The notes beneath the pieces are model-generated. The model searched no databases and was not told the DNA's origin. It was given only the letters and a program-made list of their open reading frames with translations. Both the position numbers and the translations under genes were made by a program. 45,687 nt of DNA from Nitrospirota bacterium (GTDB taxonomy: Bacteria > Nitrospirota > Nitrospiria > Nitrospirales > Nitrospiraceae). The stretch spans positions 1 through 45,687 of the forward strand of contig VBOL01000167.1 in NCBI GenBank assembly GCA_005887945.1, read 5' to 3'. Of this stretch, positions 1 through 8,496 are shown piece by piece; positions within the stretch are counted from its first letter, which is position 1; every line of letters begins with the position of its first letter.

Positions 1-2
1 CC

Positions 3-3000
3 TTTGGCTACACCGTCGAAGAGTTGAAGATGGTCATCACGCCGATGGTCGTGGAAGGCCAGGAAGCAGTGTCGTCGATGGGTACGGATACGCCGTTGGC
101 GGTGTTATCCGATAGGCCGCAACTGCTCTTCAAGTATTTCAAGCAGCTGTTCGCCCAGGTGACCAATCCGCCGATCGATCCGATTCGTGAAGAACTGGTG
201 ATGTCGCTGACGACCAGCATTGGGCCCAAGCCGAATCTGATGCATGAGCATCCGGAGGCCTGCCGCCGCATCCGGGTCAAACAGCCGATTCTAACAAATG
301 CCGAGCTCCAGAAGATTCGCGAGATCGCCGATCCGCATTTTAAGAGCCAGACGCTCAAGATGCTCTTCAAAGTGGCCGAGGGGCCTGAAGGGCTCGGGGC
401 AGCAGTCGACGATCTCTGTCGACAGGCGTCGCAGGCGATTCGCGAAGGCTACAAGTTCCTGATCCTGAGCGATCGCGGAGTCAACGAAGAATGGGCGCCG
501 ATTCCGAGCCTCCTTGGCATCGCCTCCGTCCACCACCACCTTGTGCGAGACTGCACGAGGACGGAAGTCGGCCTCATCGTCGAAACCGGCGAGCCGCGTG
601 ACGTGCATCAATTCGCGGCGCTCATCGGCTACGGAGCCGGCACGGTGAATCCCTATCTCGCCTTCGAATCGCTTGTGGACATGGAACGCGACGGGTATCT
701 GCCGGAAGGGTTGGATGCTCAGACCGCTGAGGGCAAGTTCATCAAGGCCATCAACAAGGGCCTGCTCAAAATCTTCTCCAAGATGGGTATCTCGACCGTA
801 CAGTCTTATTGCGGCGCGCAAATCTTCGAGGCGATCGGATTGAATCACGAGCTGGTCGATCGATACTTCACAGGGACTGCCTCGCGCATTGAGGGCATCG
901 GCATACGGGAGATCGGTGAAGAAACCTTGCGGCGGCACCGCGTGGCCTACGAGCCGACGCCGATCCGGCAACTCGATTTCGGCGGGGAGATCCACTACCG
1001 CATCCAGGGCGAACACCACAACTGGAATCCGGACACGATTTATAAGCTGCAGCACGCGACGATGGCCAACGATCCGAAGAGCTTCGCCGAGTTTTCCCAG
1101 CTCGTGAACGACGACCTGCCGAAAGCGATTCCGCTCGACGAAGTCGAGCCTGCGAAAGAAATCGTCAAGCGGTTCACGACCGGGGCCATGTCCTTCGGCG
1201 CGATCAGCAAAGAGGCGCACGAGACGCTGGCGATCGCGATGAATCGGATCGGCGCCAAGAGCAACACAGGCGAGGGCGGCGAGGATCCTGAGCGGTTCGT
1301 TCCGCTGCCGAACGGCGACTCGAAGAATTCTTACATCAAGCAAGTGGCCTCGGCGCGGTTCGGAGTCACGAGTCACTACTTAGTCAATGCGAAAGAGTTG
1401 CAGATCAAGATGGCGCAGGGAGCCAAGCCCGGTGAGGGCGGACAGTTGCCCGGCCATAAAGTAGATGAAGTGATCGCGAAGTTGCGATATGCCACGCCGG
1501 GCGTCCAGTTGATTTCTCCGCCGCCGCACCACGATATCTATTCCATCGAGGATCTAGCCCAGCTCATTTTCGATCTGAAGAACTCCAGCCCCGATGCGGA
1601 CGTCTCAGTCAAGCTGGTAGCCGAAGTGGGAGTGGGCACGGTCGCGGCCGGTGTTGCGAAGGCGCATGCAGACAAAGTTCTGATCAGCGGCGACTCAGGC
1701 GGCACCGGCGCCTCGCCCCTGGCCTCGATCAAATACGGCGGGGTTCCGTGGGAATTGGGTTTGGCCGAAACGCATCAAACGTTGGTGCTGAACGATCTGC
1801 GCGGACGAATTCGCGTCGAAACCGACGGCCAGCTGAAGACCGGCCGCGATGTCGCCGTCGCCGCGTTGCTGGGCGCCGAAGAATTCGGCTTCTCGACCGC
1901 GCCGCTAATCGTCGAAGGCTGCATCATGATGCGGAAGTGCCATCTCAACACCTGTCCGGTGGGGGTGGCGACGCAAGATCCCGTCTTGCGGAAGAAGTTC
2001 ATCGGCCAGCCGGAGCATGTCGTGAATTTCTTCTTCTTCGTGGCCGAAGAGTTGCGGCAGATCATGGCCAAACTCGGATTCCGCTCGGTAAAGGAGATGA
2101 TCGGGCGCGTGGATAAACTGAAAGCTCAGAAAGCCATCGACCACTGGAAGGCGAAAGGGCTGGATCTTACCCCACTCTTACACGCACCAGATGTTGGGTC
2201 GGAGATTGCCCGCTATTGTGTGCAGAAACAGGACCACGGTCTCGCGGACGTGCTCGATAACAAGCTGATCGAGCTGTGCAAGCCGGCGATCGAGCGAGGG
2301 GAAAAAGTAACTCTGGATCTGCCGATCCGGAATGTGAACCGCACGGTTGGTACGATGATGTCCAGCCGCATTGCAAAGAAGTATGGGCTTGAAGGACTGC
2401 CGCCCGACACAATCACGATCAAGTTCACCGGCTCGGCCGGTCAATCCTTCGGCGCATTCATCTCGCGTGGCATCACCCTGATCCTCGAAGGCGAGTCGAA
2501 CGATTATTTGGGCAAGGGACTGTCCGGCGGGAAGATCATTGTATTCCCGCCGAAGCAGGCGATCTATTCGCCGGAAGAGACGATTCTCATCGGAAACACT
2601 TCGCTCTATGGCGGGACGCAAGGCGAAGCCTATTTCTACGGCATGGCAGGTGAACGGTTCGCGGTCCGCAACAGCGGCGTGCGCGCGGTGATCGAAGGGA
2701 CCGGCGACCACGGCTGCGAGTACATGACGGGCGGCATCGTCGTCGTGCTCGGCCGGACAGGGCGCAACTTTGCGGCGGGGATGTCCGGGGGCGTGGCCTT
2801 TGTGTTGAACGAACTGGACAAATTCCAGTCCCGCTGTAACCTTGGAATGGTCGAGCTGGAGAAAGTCGTCACGGAAGAAGACAAGAAGACGCTGCATCAG
2901 ATGGTCACATCGCATTTCATGTATACCGGCAGCCGCAAGGCCAAGCAGGTTCTGGATGCCTGGGAGACCATGCTGCCGAAGTTTGTCAAGGTGATGCCGG

Positions 3001-3056
3001 TGGACTATAAGCGGGTGTTAGAAGAACGGAAGAAGAAAACTGCCGCGAGCAAGTAA
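3..3056 (+). CDS. gltB: glutamate synthase (NADPH) large subunit, 5'-truncated by window edge
   Basis: Large subunit of glutamate synthase, which makes two glutamates from glutamine and 2-oxoglutarate in cytoplasmic ammonium assimilation. The reading frame is already open at base 3, so this is the C-terminal two thirds of a protein that is normally about 1500 residues; the N-terminal Ntn glutaminase domain lies upstream. Visible are the central domain, the FMN-binding synthase domain ([12 protein letters not shown], then [13 protein letters not shown] near 1190-1300), the three-cysteine 3Fe-4S cluster C-x5-C-x4-C ([15 protein letters not shown], about 1920-1964), and the C-terminal GXGXG repeat domain (about 2400-2800). 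It stops with TAA at 3054. The small-subunit gene follows after about 80 bases containing a G-rich GGGGTAA-type simple repeat. Identification is secure. Confidence 0.97.
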   Translation, partial: FGYTVEELKMVITPMVVEGQEAVSSMGTDTPLAVLSDRPQLLFKYFKQLFAQVTNPPIDPIREELVMSLTTSIGPKPNLMHEHPEACRRIRVKQPILTNAELQKIREIADPHFKSQTLKMLFKVAEGPEGLGAAVDDLCRQASQAIREGYKFLILSDRGVNEEWAPIPSLLGIASVHHHLVRDCTRTEVGLIVETGEPRDVHQFAALIGYGAGTVNPYLAFESLVDMERDGYLPEGLDAQTAEGKFIKAINKGLLKIFSKMGISTVQSYCGAQIFEAIGLNHELVDRYFTGTASRIEGIGIREIGEETLRRHRVAYEPTPIRQLDFGGEIHYRIQGEHHNWNPDTIYKLQHATMANDPKSFAEFSQLVNDDLPKAIPLDEVEPAKEIVKRFTTGAMSFGAISKEAHETLAIAMNRIGAKSNTGEGGEDPERFVPLPNGDSKNSYIKQVASARFGVTSHYLVNAKELQIKMAQGAKPGEGGQLPGHKVDEVIAKLRYATPGVQLISPPPHHDIYSIEDLAQLIFDLKNSSPDADVSVKLVAEVGVGTVAAGVAKAHADKVLISGDSGGTGASPLASIKYGGVPWELGLAETHQTLVLNDLRGRIRVETDGQLKTGRDVAVAALLGAEEFGFSTAPLIVEGCIMMRKCHLNTCPVGVATQDPVLRKKFIGQPEHVVNFFFFVAEELRQIMAKLGFRSVKEMIGRVDKLKAQKAIDHWKAKGLDLTPLLHAPDVGSEIARYCVQKQDHGLADVLDNKLIELCKPAIERGEKVTLDLPIRNVNRTVGTMMSSRIAKKYGLEGLPPDTITIKFTGSAGQSFGAFISRGITLILEGESNDYLGKGLSGGKIIVFPPKQAIYSPEETILIGNTSLYGGTQGEAYFYGMAGERFAVRNSGVRAVIEGTGDHGCEYMTGGIVVVLGRTGRNFAAGMSGGVAFVLNELDKFQSRCNLGMVELEKVVTEEDKKTLHQMVTSHFMYTGSRKAKQVLDAWETMLPKFVKVMPVDYKRVLEERKKKTAASK

Positions 3057-3138
3057 TAAGGGGTGAGGCGTTAGGGGTAAGGGGTAAACCGAGAAACATG
3101 TTCGATCGGCACGGACTCAGCACTTAGGACTAAAAGAG

Positions 3139-4504
3139 ATGGGTGATCCCAAAGGTTTTATGAAATATGCCCGCGAGGGGCCGAAGCGGCGTCCCGTCGA
3201 GTTGCGCGTGCTTGACTGGAAGGAATTCTACGAGCCGATCTCGGAAGAAAAACTCCAGACCCAAGGGGCGCGTTGCATGGATTGCGGCGTGCCATTTTGC
3301 CAAAGCACGCACGGCTGCCCGGTTGTGAATCTCATTCCGGAGTGGAACGACCTCGTGCACCGTGGCCGCTGGCGCAGTGCGCTCAAGGCGCTGCACACCA
3401 CCAATAACTTCCCGGAATTCACCGGCCGCCTTTGTCCCGCACCCTGCGAATCGGCCTGCGTGCTCGGGATCAACAGCGACCCGGTGTCGATCCGCATCAT
3501 CGAGTGGGGTGGCCATTGTCGGCTCAGGACCGGCCGGTCTCGCCGCTGCGCAGCAACTGGCCCGTGCGGGCCACACCGTGACGCTGTTTGAGAAAGCCGA
3601 CCGGATTGGCGGCTTGCTCCGGTACGGCATCCCCGACTTCAAGATGGAAAAATGGGTCATCGACCGCCGGTTGGAACAGATGCAGGCGGAAGGCGTCATC
3701 TTCAAGACCAACGTCAGTGTCGGCAAGGATATTTCGGGCGAAGAACTACGGCGCGAGTTCGATGCGGTCGGCCTCACCATGGGCGCGGAGCAGGCTCGCG
3801 AGCTGCCGATTCCTGGGCGGGAGCTCAAGGGCATCCACTTGGCGATGGACTATCTGACGCAGCAGAACAAGCGGAACGCCGGCGATACGATTACGGATGA
3901 ACCAATTACGGCGAAGGGCAAGCGCGTCGTCATCATCGGCGGCGGCGATACGGGATCGGACTGTCTCGGCACGACGCACCGGCATGACTGCAGCGAAGTC
4001 CACCAATTCGAATTACTGCCGGAACCGCCGCCGGAGCGAGCCGGCTCGACTCCCTGGCCACTTTGGCCGATGCAACTCCGCACGTCTCATGCGCACGAAG
4101 AAGGCTGCGACCGGCAATGGAGCGTCTCGACCACCAAATTCACCGGCCACAACGGCCACGTCACGAAACTGCATGGGCAGCGGGTGGGCTTTGAGAGCGG
4201 CAAGTTCATGCCGATTCCGAACAGCGACTTCGAAATGGATGTGGATCTCGTTCTCCTCGCAATGGGCTTCACCGGACCGGTGAAGAACGGCCTGCTCGAC
4301 AGCCTCGGCGTGAAGTACGACGTGCGCGGCAATGTCGCGGTGGACGAGAACTTCATGACCAACCTCGACGGCGTCTTTGCCGGCGGCGATACCAAACGCG
4401 GCGCCTCGCTCATCGTCTGGGCCATTGCCGAAGGTAGGAAAATGGCTGCAGGCGTCGATAAGTATCTGCAAGTCGGCAATTCTGCCAAGAAGTTAGTCTC
4501 CTGA
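3139..4504 (+). pseudogene. gltD: glutamate synthase small subunit, disrupted by a deletion/frameshift
   Basis: Beta subunit of glutamate synthase: an NADPH/FAD oxidoreductase that feeds electrons to GltB. The N-terminal part reads in one frame from ATG 3139 ([15 protein letters not shown]) through the Fe-S cysteines ([24 protein letters not shown]) to IRIIEW ending at 3507. The rest reads in a second frame from [17 protein letters not shown] at 3509, through the FAD/NAD folds (GGGDTGSDC; FAGGDTKRGASLIVWAI), to TGA 4502. In GltD proteins roughly 25 residues normally separate these two motifs, so about 75-80 bases that are not a multiple of three appear to be missing. Everything else is well conserved, which suggests a recent deletion or an assembly error. 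No functional product is expected from the sequence as given. Confidence 0.9.
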
Positions 4505-4581
4505 AGTTTCCCTTCGATTAAGTCATAGCCAACCTGGTCAATCCTCTTTGCGCGCGGAACGCGTGGCTTCAGAAGGATGGA

Positions 4582-4678
4582 GAGGGAGTGGCCAGGTGCC
4601 CTTCTTGCTCGCAGAACGCGCACGATGAAACTGTGCTCGTTCGATGCGCGCAGTAAAGGGCAGCCTCGGCCACTCCTC
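4582..4678. repeat. long imperfect inverted repeat downstream of gltD
   Basis: GAGTGGCC (4586-4593) and GCCCTT (4598-4603) pair with AAGGGC (4656-4661) and GGCCACTC (4668-4675), enclosing about 50 bases. No open frame in this 560-base gene-free stretch (4505-5062) looks coding. The element may be a palindromic intergenic repeat or act as a transcript end for the glt operon; there is no clear T-tract. Confidence 0.4.
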
Positions 4679-4739
4679 TAAAGATTGGAAGTGCCCCGCT
4701 CCTTCGGCAAAGCTCGCTCTGAGCCCTAGCACGCCTATT

Positions 4740-4764
4740 GGCGTCTGAAACAGTTCCAGACGCC
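4740..4764. terminator. hairpin, possible weak terminator
   Basis: A perfect 8-base stem GGCGTCTG / CAGACGCC with a 9-base loop lies between gltD and the cassette array. No T-run follows on either strand, so a terminator role is only a possibility. Confidence 0.3.
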
Positions 4765-4930
4765 ATTCGAATCTCTACACGCATGTTCTGAATCGAGGAG
4801 GACGCGGTGCGTGCAGCTCCGCAGACTGGTTAGGATTGGGCAAACTGTGCGTCCCCGCCAGGCAGAAATAGGCTGCGGGCCAATAGGGAGATAGGCCGCG
4901 CGAATGGCAGTGTATTCTTGTGGGCGGTTA

Positions 4931-4959
4931 TTGACACAGATCCTCGAAATGCAGATGAT
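4931..4959 (+). promoter_or_regulatory. possible sigma-70 promoter upstream of the cassette array
   Basis: TTGACA (4931-4936) is followed after 17 bases by GATGAT (4954-4959), which keeps four of six -10 consensus bases. It lies about 85 bases before the first cassette boundary and points into it, where a cassette promoter would be expected. The weak -10 makes this tentative. Confidence 0.3.
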
Positions 4960-5062
4960 CTCAGGACTTTTCAGTCACCAGAGTTCTGGTACGGTCAGGG
5001 ATAGGCTGCCTGTAGCCATGTCCTTGCCGCCGCTCACTTAATATTTAGGCAACAAGAGTCCC

Positions 5063-5794
5063 ATGAGTCCAGAGGCACGTTTTGAGAGAGAACTCGAACA
5101 ACTGCGTCACGACAGTAATGAAGCCATTCAGTTCCTTTATGCGTGGATCTCATTTCACGCCTGTGCAGGAATAAACGCCAAAATACGTCGAGGTATCAAT
5201 CTCACGCCACTATTTTGGAACACAAGCTTAGGTGCGCTTCAGACCTCCTTGTTCATTGCTCTCGGTCGCATATTCGATCGAAACCCCAAGAGCCACAGCC
5301 TCGATCGTCTTCTTCGGGAAGCCATACAGCATCCAACAATCTTCTCGAAGACGGCCCTGGCAAAGCGGAAAGCAAAACAGTCTCCAGCGGCTACTTGGAT
5401 AAATGACTACGTCAAGGACGCGCACATACCGAGTAGAACGGATTTCCGACGCCTACAGCGGTACGCGAAGAAGAAGAGAACGGTTTACGAAAAGGCATAC
5501 GAGAAGATTCGACACAAGATCTTTGCACATAGTGGTGTCGTTTTTCGGCAGAAATCTGATGAGCTGTTTTCCAAGACAAACGTTCATGAGTTGCAGCGAC
5601 TTGTACTATCCCTGAATGAACTGCACGAAGCGCTGTGGCAACTTTATATCAATGGCCGCAGGCCAGTCTTCCGGAGAATCGTATACACAGTTGCGGCCTT
5701 GCGACGTAGAGCATCAAAGAGTGATCGTCACATCCCGTCGGTGCAGGAAAGTATCGTAAAGGAAGCTTTCGATGTTCTTGCCCTTTACAAATAG
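5063..5794 (+). CDS. cassette-encoded HEPN/AbiU2-like protein
   Basis: A mostly helical 243-residue protein with no signal peptide. Residues 147-158 read EKIRHKIFAHSG, containing R150-x5-H156, the R-x(4-6)-H signature of HEPN domains, many of which are RNases in toxin-antitoxin, abortive-infection and CRISPR systems. The preceding long helices and the (R/K)H-K-x-x-A-H-S style resemble AbiU2-type HEPN proteins. The family call is by motif and overall pattern and was not searched. ATG 5063 lies 18 bases inside the cassette boundary, and the weak AAGAG upstream is the only ribosome-binding candidate. The stop at 5792 is followed almost immediately by attC. Its cassette location implies acquisition by integron recombination. 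Nuclease or defence activity is inference; no antitoxin partner is visible in the same cassette. Confidence 0.75.
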   Translation: MSPEARFERELEQLRHDSNEAIQFLYAWISFHACAGINAKIRRGINLTPLFWNTSLGALQTSLFIALGRIFDRNPKSHSLDRLLREAIQHPTIFSKTALAKRKAKQSPAATWINDYVKDAHIPSRTDFRRLQRYAKKKRTVYEKAYEKIRHKIFAHSGVVFRQKSDELFSKTNVHELQRLVLSLNELHEALWQLYINGRRPVFRRIVYTVAALRRRASKSDRHIPSVQESIVKEAFDVLALYK

Positions 5795-5797
5795 CAC

Positions 5798-5860
5798 GCC
5801 CAACAAACCGCTGCACGCGACCGCGTTAAGAAACGCGGCGCGTGAGCGGTAGTGTTAGGC
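5798..5860 (+). other. attC: attC recombination site of cassette 1
   Basis: R'' box GCCCAAC (5798-5804) and R' box GTTAGGC (5854-5860) bracket an imperfect palindrome. The left arm ACCGCTgCACGCGaCCGCG matches the complement of the right arm ACCGCTCACGCGCCGCG apart from two extra unpaired bases. Such extrahelical bases are the structural hallmark that directs single-strand cassette recombination. The loop is about 8 bases (TTAAGAAA). At 63 bases it is a typical short attC. Confidence 0.88.
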
Positions 5861-5885
5861 AGCGTGTAAAGAGAGGTCGCGAAAA

Positions 5886-6440
5886 ATGGCAGACGCTGAC
5901 ACCCGCGTTCGAATTTGGAACAGCTTCTTCAAACTCGCATGGAGTGAGGCGAAGCATTGCTTTGAACTCGATCACAATTGCCAAAGCGATTCAGAGTTCG
6001 AGCCGATTCTTGGAAGTACGCTGTTGCCCGAACAGCATCACTGCCTCGCCGCAATCACGCTCTGCGCGCTCGCCATCGAGGCTCGGGCAAATCACCTGAT
6101 AGACGAGCTCATTGAGAACGGGCTCAGCGCTGACACGGGTCGCGCTGCAAAGTGGCTTCCTCCAAAGGAGAAGTGGTTCTTGTTGCCCAGTCTTGCGGGG
6201 AAGACTGCCAAACTTAGCTCCGCGTCGCAACCGCACCAAGCGATCGCGCAGATCTGCGATCTGAGGAATGACATCATGCATGTCAAGTTTGACGAAATTG
6301 CCAAGAAACTTCCCGCCGTGGGAACGGTCGAGGGATACTTTCGCGGTTTCGTCGCCGCAATGGAAGACATGAACATCGCTCTCGGCCGGGACATAACATC
6401 ACCCCGACCGGAAGTCCTTTCGAAGGGAAAGTTTGCGTGA
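5886..6440 (+). CDS. cassette-encoded HEPN-like protein with RNxxxH motif
   Basis: A 184-residue helical protein without signal peptide. Residues 126-133 read LRNDIMHV: R127-N128-x3-H132 is the classical RNxxxH active-site motif of HEPN nucleases. Upstream helices (about 15-75) include an acidic, aromatic N-terminal helix and a stretch ALAIEARANHLIDELIE that resembles the core helix of hypothetical HEPN-like proteins. A ribosome-binding site GAGAGG lies about 10 bases before ATG 5886, and the stop is 10 bases before attC. The gene fills cassette 2 and is unrelated in sequence to the cassette 1 protein apart from the motif. RNA cleavage or stress/phage defence is a family-based inference; binding-only HEPN proteins also exist. 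Confidence 0.75.
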   Translation: MADADTRVRIWNSFFKLAWSEAKHCFELDHNCQSDSEFEPILGSTLLPEQHHCLAAITLCALAIEARANHLIDELIENGLSADTGRAAKWLPPKEKWFLLPSLAGKTAKLSSASQPHQAIAQICDLRNDIMHVKFDEIAKKLPAVGTVEGYFRGFVAAMEDMNIALGRDITSPRPEVLSKGKFA

Positions 6441-6450
6441 AAGTAAAGCT

Positions 6451-6525
6451 GCCTAACAACGCGGCGCAGTCGGACCGCCTCCAGCGCTGTGCGCTTCCGG
6501 CGGCCGCTGGCCGCGAACGTTAAAC
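6451..6525 (+). other. attC: attC recombination site of cassette 2
   Basis: R'' GCCTAAC (6451-6457) and R' GTTAAAC (6519-6525) enclose a 75-base imperfect palindrome. The left arm CGCGGCgCAGtCGGaCCGCC pairs with the complement CGCGGCCAGCGGCCGCC, leaving three extrahelical bases. The mismatch between the two boxes shows that TTAAAC belongs to whatever follows the array. Confidence 0.85.
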
Positions 6526-6599
6526 CCGCAAATGTGTATGTAAGACTGGCGCTCGGCAAAGAATAGGTTCCAGCAAAGAAAAGAATTCACGAACCGTTG

Positions 6600-6815
6600 A
6601 TTGCTCCGAGCGCAGACATGCTGCCGCGCGACCTCACCGGAGGAACGGGGACCCACCGAGGCTTGGCGGAGTAGGAAAGCTGGAACTGACTGAAGCACTG
6701 CGATCGAAGGATCGCGGCTGAAGGAATTCCAGAAGGCTTCCACTCGGCCAAGCCCGGAAGGGTCGTTCCGGGAGGTGGGGCGCAGCGGTGGCATGCCAGC
6801 GCTCGTTGTCCCTCC
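6600..6815 (+). other. hairpin-rich non-coding stretch after the cassette array
   Basis: The gap 6526-6874 has no convincing gene but holds successive stem-loops: GCGATC/GATCGC (6700-6715), CCCGGAA/TTCCGGG with a 6-base loop (6753-6772), and GGAGG/CCTCC (6771-6775 with 6811-6815) enclosing AGCG/CGCT around a TGGCATGCCA palindrome. It could be a structured RNA, a palindromic repeat or the leader of the downstream DUF5069 gene. No known riboswitch core was recognised. Confidence 0.3.
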
Positions 6816-6874
6816 TAGACTTTTCTCGTCTTCGTCTGTATGTTTCGAGAAATTGCGACGCTGGAGAAAACTGA

Positions 6875-7246
6875 ATGACGCAACAAACTTATCCCAGAAG
6901 CCCCAAAGCCTTGCTCGGTGGCATGGCCCACCTTGGGCGGTTTATCGACAAGATTCGCCTGCGGCATGCGGGCAAGATTCAGGACTACAACTACATCACA
7001 GTGGGGTTCGATAAGTACCTGGTCGATTTTCTGCAGATCGATCCGAAATCGTTTGAGCAGCGGGTGTTGGCCGGGGGAACGGATGATGAACTTCTCGCCT
7101 GGGTGAAAGCCAACAGTCGAAACCCGTCTGACCAAGAGATCGCGCAATGGAGCCAGGGCCTTCTGGCCTCCGGCGTGCCGGTCGCATCTCTCCCTCTTGT
7201 TCAGACCTGGGCTGACGTCATAGAACTCGACGAAGAGCGGCTGTAG
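6875..7246 (+). CDS. DUF5069 domain-containing protein
   Basis: A 123-residue cytoplasmic protein of unknown function. The pattern YPRSPKALLGGMAHLGRFIDK, followed by AGKIQDYNY, the D-K-Y-L-V-D-F-L block and a C-terminal region resembling DELLAWVK, matches the DUF5069 family. ATG 6875 is preceded by a purine-rich CTGGAGAA. It lies about 350 bases after the integron array and is followed by a hairpin at 7259-7300. The family has no assigned reaction, and context gives no further clue. Confidence 0.8.
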   Translation: MTQQTYPRSPKALLGGMAHLGRFIDKIRLRHAGKIQDYNYITVGFDKYLVDFLQIDPKSFEQRVLAGGTDDELLAWVKANSRNPSDQEIAQWSQGLLASGVPVASLPLVQTWADVIELDEERL

Positions 7247-7258
7247 TCGTGCCGTAGA

Positions 7259-7300
7259 CCTGTGGCGGGATGGCTGCGGAAACAGCTGTTCTGCCACAGG
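7259..7300 (+). terminator. hairpin after the DUF5069 gene
   Basis: CCTGTGGC (7259-7266) pairs with GCCACAGG (7293-7300), with an inner GGCTG/CAGCT element. There is no T-run, so termination is only suggested by position just after the stop codon. Confidence 0.35.
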
Positions 7301-7462
7301 CAGCCGGGGTGGTCGAGACGAGACTTTCAGAATAACCACGCAATTGCTCACGATTTATGGTAAAAGTCAGGCCTGTCCGCGGCATCCTGCTTGCGTGAGG
7401 TACTTAGGATAGGCGGGGGTAAGCCCCTCCGCAACACACACACCAATCAAGGGAGGATCGAC

Positions 7463-7675
7463 ATGATTAAGACAGTCTCGACGTTAACGGCAGCCGCAGT
7501 CCTATTGGGATTCACCAGCGTGTTCGCTCAAACGCCCGCCCCAGCCCCGGAACCAGCCCCAGCCCCAGCGGTCACAGCGCCAGCTCCGGCTGCGGAAGCG
7601 CCGAAGGCTGAGGGTAAGAAAGAAATGAAGGGGAAACATAAAGCCAAAGCCAAGCACAAGGACAAGAAAAACTAA
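7463..7675 (+). CDS. small exported Ala/Pro- and Lys-rich protein
   Basis: A 70-residue protein starting at ATG 7463 behind a good ribosome-binding site (GGGAGG at 7451-7456). Residues 1-22 form a signal peptide (MIKTVSTLTAAAVLLGFTSVFA, cut after AFA-like VFA). A low-complexity Ala-Pro segment (about 23-48) follows, then a strongly basic Lys-rich tail (about 49-70, KGKHKAKAKHKDKK). Such proteins are common in Nitrospira-like genomes but have no known function; binding to acidic polymers or cell wall is only a guess. A strong terminator follows. The frame is open further upstream, but the ribosome-binding site and signal peptide fix this start. Confidence 0.75.
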   Translation: MIKTVSTLTAAAVLLGFTSVFAQTPAPAPEPAPAPAVTAPAPAAEAPKAEGKKEMKGKHKAKAKHKDKKN

Positions 7676-7710
7676 CCGATAGCGTCACGCGGGCAACATG
7701 CGCTCAAAAC

Positions 7711-7752
7711 AAGGCGATCGGTCCTTATGGGCCGATCGCCTTCGTGTTTTTT
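7711..7752. terminator. strong bidirectional rho-independent terminator
   Basis: AAGGCGATCGG (7711-7721) pairs with CCGATCGCCTT (7732-7742); three further pairs close a TTAT loop, and T-rich TGTTTTTT follows on the plus strand. On the minus strand the stem is followed by TTGTTTT. It therefore serves both the small exported protein gene and the convergent gene ending at 7769. Confidence 0.88.
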
Positions 7753-7768
7753 GGGAATGTTAGAGAGA

Positions 7769-8200
7769 TTACGCGGCGATCTTGGTCAGGAGTTTCTTCA
7801 CTTCGACGTGGGCGAAGATGACGTCGGGCTCCCGCTGAAGGGCTTCGTAGTAACTCCGTTCGAAACCGTCTCCTTCCTCCGAAGGACGGATGAGGGCTCG
7901 GGCTTCTATCAGAAAGTGCTCCACTTCAACAAGCGATAGTTCGGACTCGTCATCCAAGAGCTCATCGAGACGAACCACCAGCTGAGATAAGGGGTGAAGC
8001 CAGGTAAACCAAGGATCGTTCAACACCAATTGCAACAGTTCGCTGTTTGACGCGACACGGCCATTGATGCGTTCGTAGGTTACTTGCTCTGCCAGGATGA
8101 GGGCCTTATGGAGACCCAAGAGACTGCCTCGCATGTCGAGGAGCCTCTTGCGGAGAGGACAGGATTTCCTGGTCACGGTCTTCTGCGATACAGACGCCAT
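7769..8200 (-). CDS. conserved hypothetical protein (paralog of 8497-8931)
   Basis: A 143-residue cytoplasmic, mainly helical protein. It shares a long block with the gene at 8497-8931: AEQ(V/L)TYERI(N/H)GR, then LVLNDPWFTWL, LDDxxE, a run of acidic residues, RPSxEGDGFERxYYEAL and a short C-terminal helix. No named family is recognised. The start ATG 8200 lacks a clear ribosome-binding site. The two paralogs are on the same strand, about 300 bases apart, with a repeat element between them, so they look like an old tandem duplication rather than an operon. The gene shares the bidirectional terminator at 7711-7752. Confidence 0.7.
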   Translation of the reverse strand: MASVSQKTVTRKSCPLRKRLLDMRGSLLGLHKALILAEQVTYERINGRVASNSELLQLVLNDPWFTWLHPLSQLVVRLDELLDDESELSLVEVEHFLIEARALIRPSEEGDGFERSYYEALQREPDVIFAHVEVKKLLTKIAA

Positions 8201-8300
8201 AAAATAACTTTAGCAGGTTTATGGAAAAATGGTGACCCCTGGAACTCAGTCGAGAGGTCGATACTCGTCATAGTTTGAATATCGGCATATTCAGCCTTGT

Positions 8301-8420
8301 GCTGTAGCAGCCTGTTGAAAAAGTCCGCCAGCCTGTCTTGTTCATTTGGTCTGTTCGGTCTGTCTGGTTTGTTTGGTTGCATGAGACTAACCAGATGGAT
8401 CAGACAGATCACACACGAAG
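8301..8420. repeat. interspersed repeat end and degenerate GGTCTGT tandem repeat
   Basis: CAGCCTGTTGAAAAAG (8308-8323) matches 14 of 16 bases of the end of the element at 38449-38615. It is followed by a degenerate tandem run of GGTCTGTT/C and GGTTTGTTT units (about 8340-8380), and then by partly complementary AACCAGATGGATCAGACAG (about 8391-8409). The gap 8201-8496 contains nothing else recognisable. Confidence 0.6.
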
Positions 8421-8496
8421 TGGACGGCGCTTCTGAACAGTCTACGGGCGAAGAAAGGGATCGAGTAAGAGGCCGAGTGGCTTGCGCCTGATGGAG

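Larger units (their letters stand above)
5045..6519 (+). mobile_element. two-cassette integron array without integrase (CALIN-like)
   Basis: Two gene cassettes sit head to tail. Cassette 1 spans about 5045-5854: it begins TTAGGCAAC and ends at the G of GTTAGGC. Cassette 2 spans 5855-6519: it begins TTAGGC and ends at the G of GTTAAAC. Each has one same-sense gene followed directly by an attC site. The R'' box of cassette 2 (GCCTAAC) complements that cassette's own start (TTAGGC) rather than the downstream box (GTTAAAC), as expected where unrelated sequence follows the recombination point. The left boundary is degenerate (T instead of G before TTAGGC). No integrase gene lies in the window, so the array matches the description of clusters of attC sites lacking an integrase. 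Gene 1 also looks more AT-rich than its surroundings. Confidence 0.8.

Noticed and set aside
291-2915. Long minus-strand open frames inside gltB
   Set aside because: They are antisense to a well-conserved gene and show no recognisable protein features; high GC leaves such frames open by chance.
6600-6680. Possible c-di-AMP riboswitch core (GGAGGAACGGGGACCCA)
   Set aside because: The short match looks suggestive but the rest of the conserved aptamer, including the 3' CAGCTAACC-type block, is absent.
6453-6794. Minus-strand frame of 113 codons across attC2 and the hairpin region
   Set aside because: It runs through the palindromic attC site, has no ribosome-binding site and its Ser/Pro/Arg-rich composition looks like translated structured DNA.
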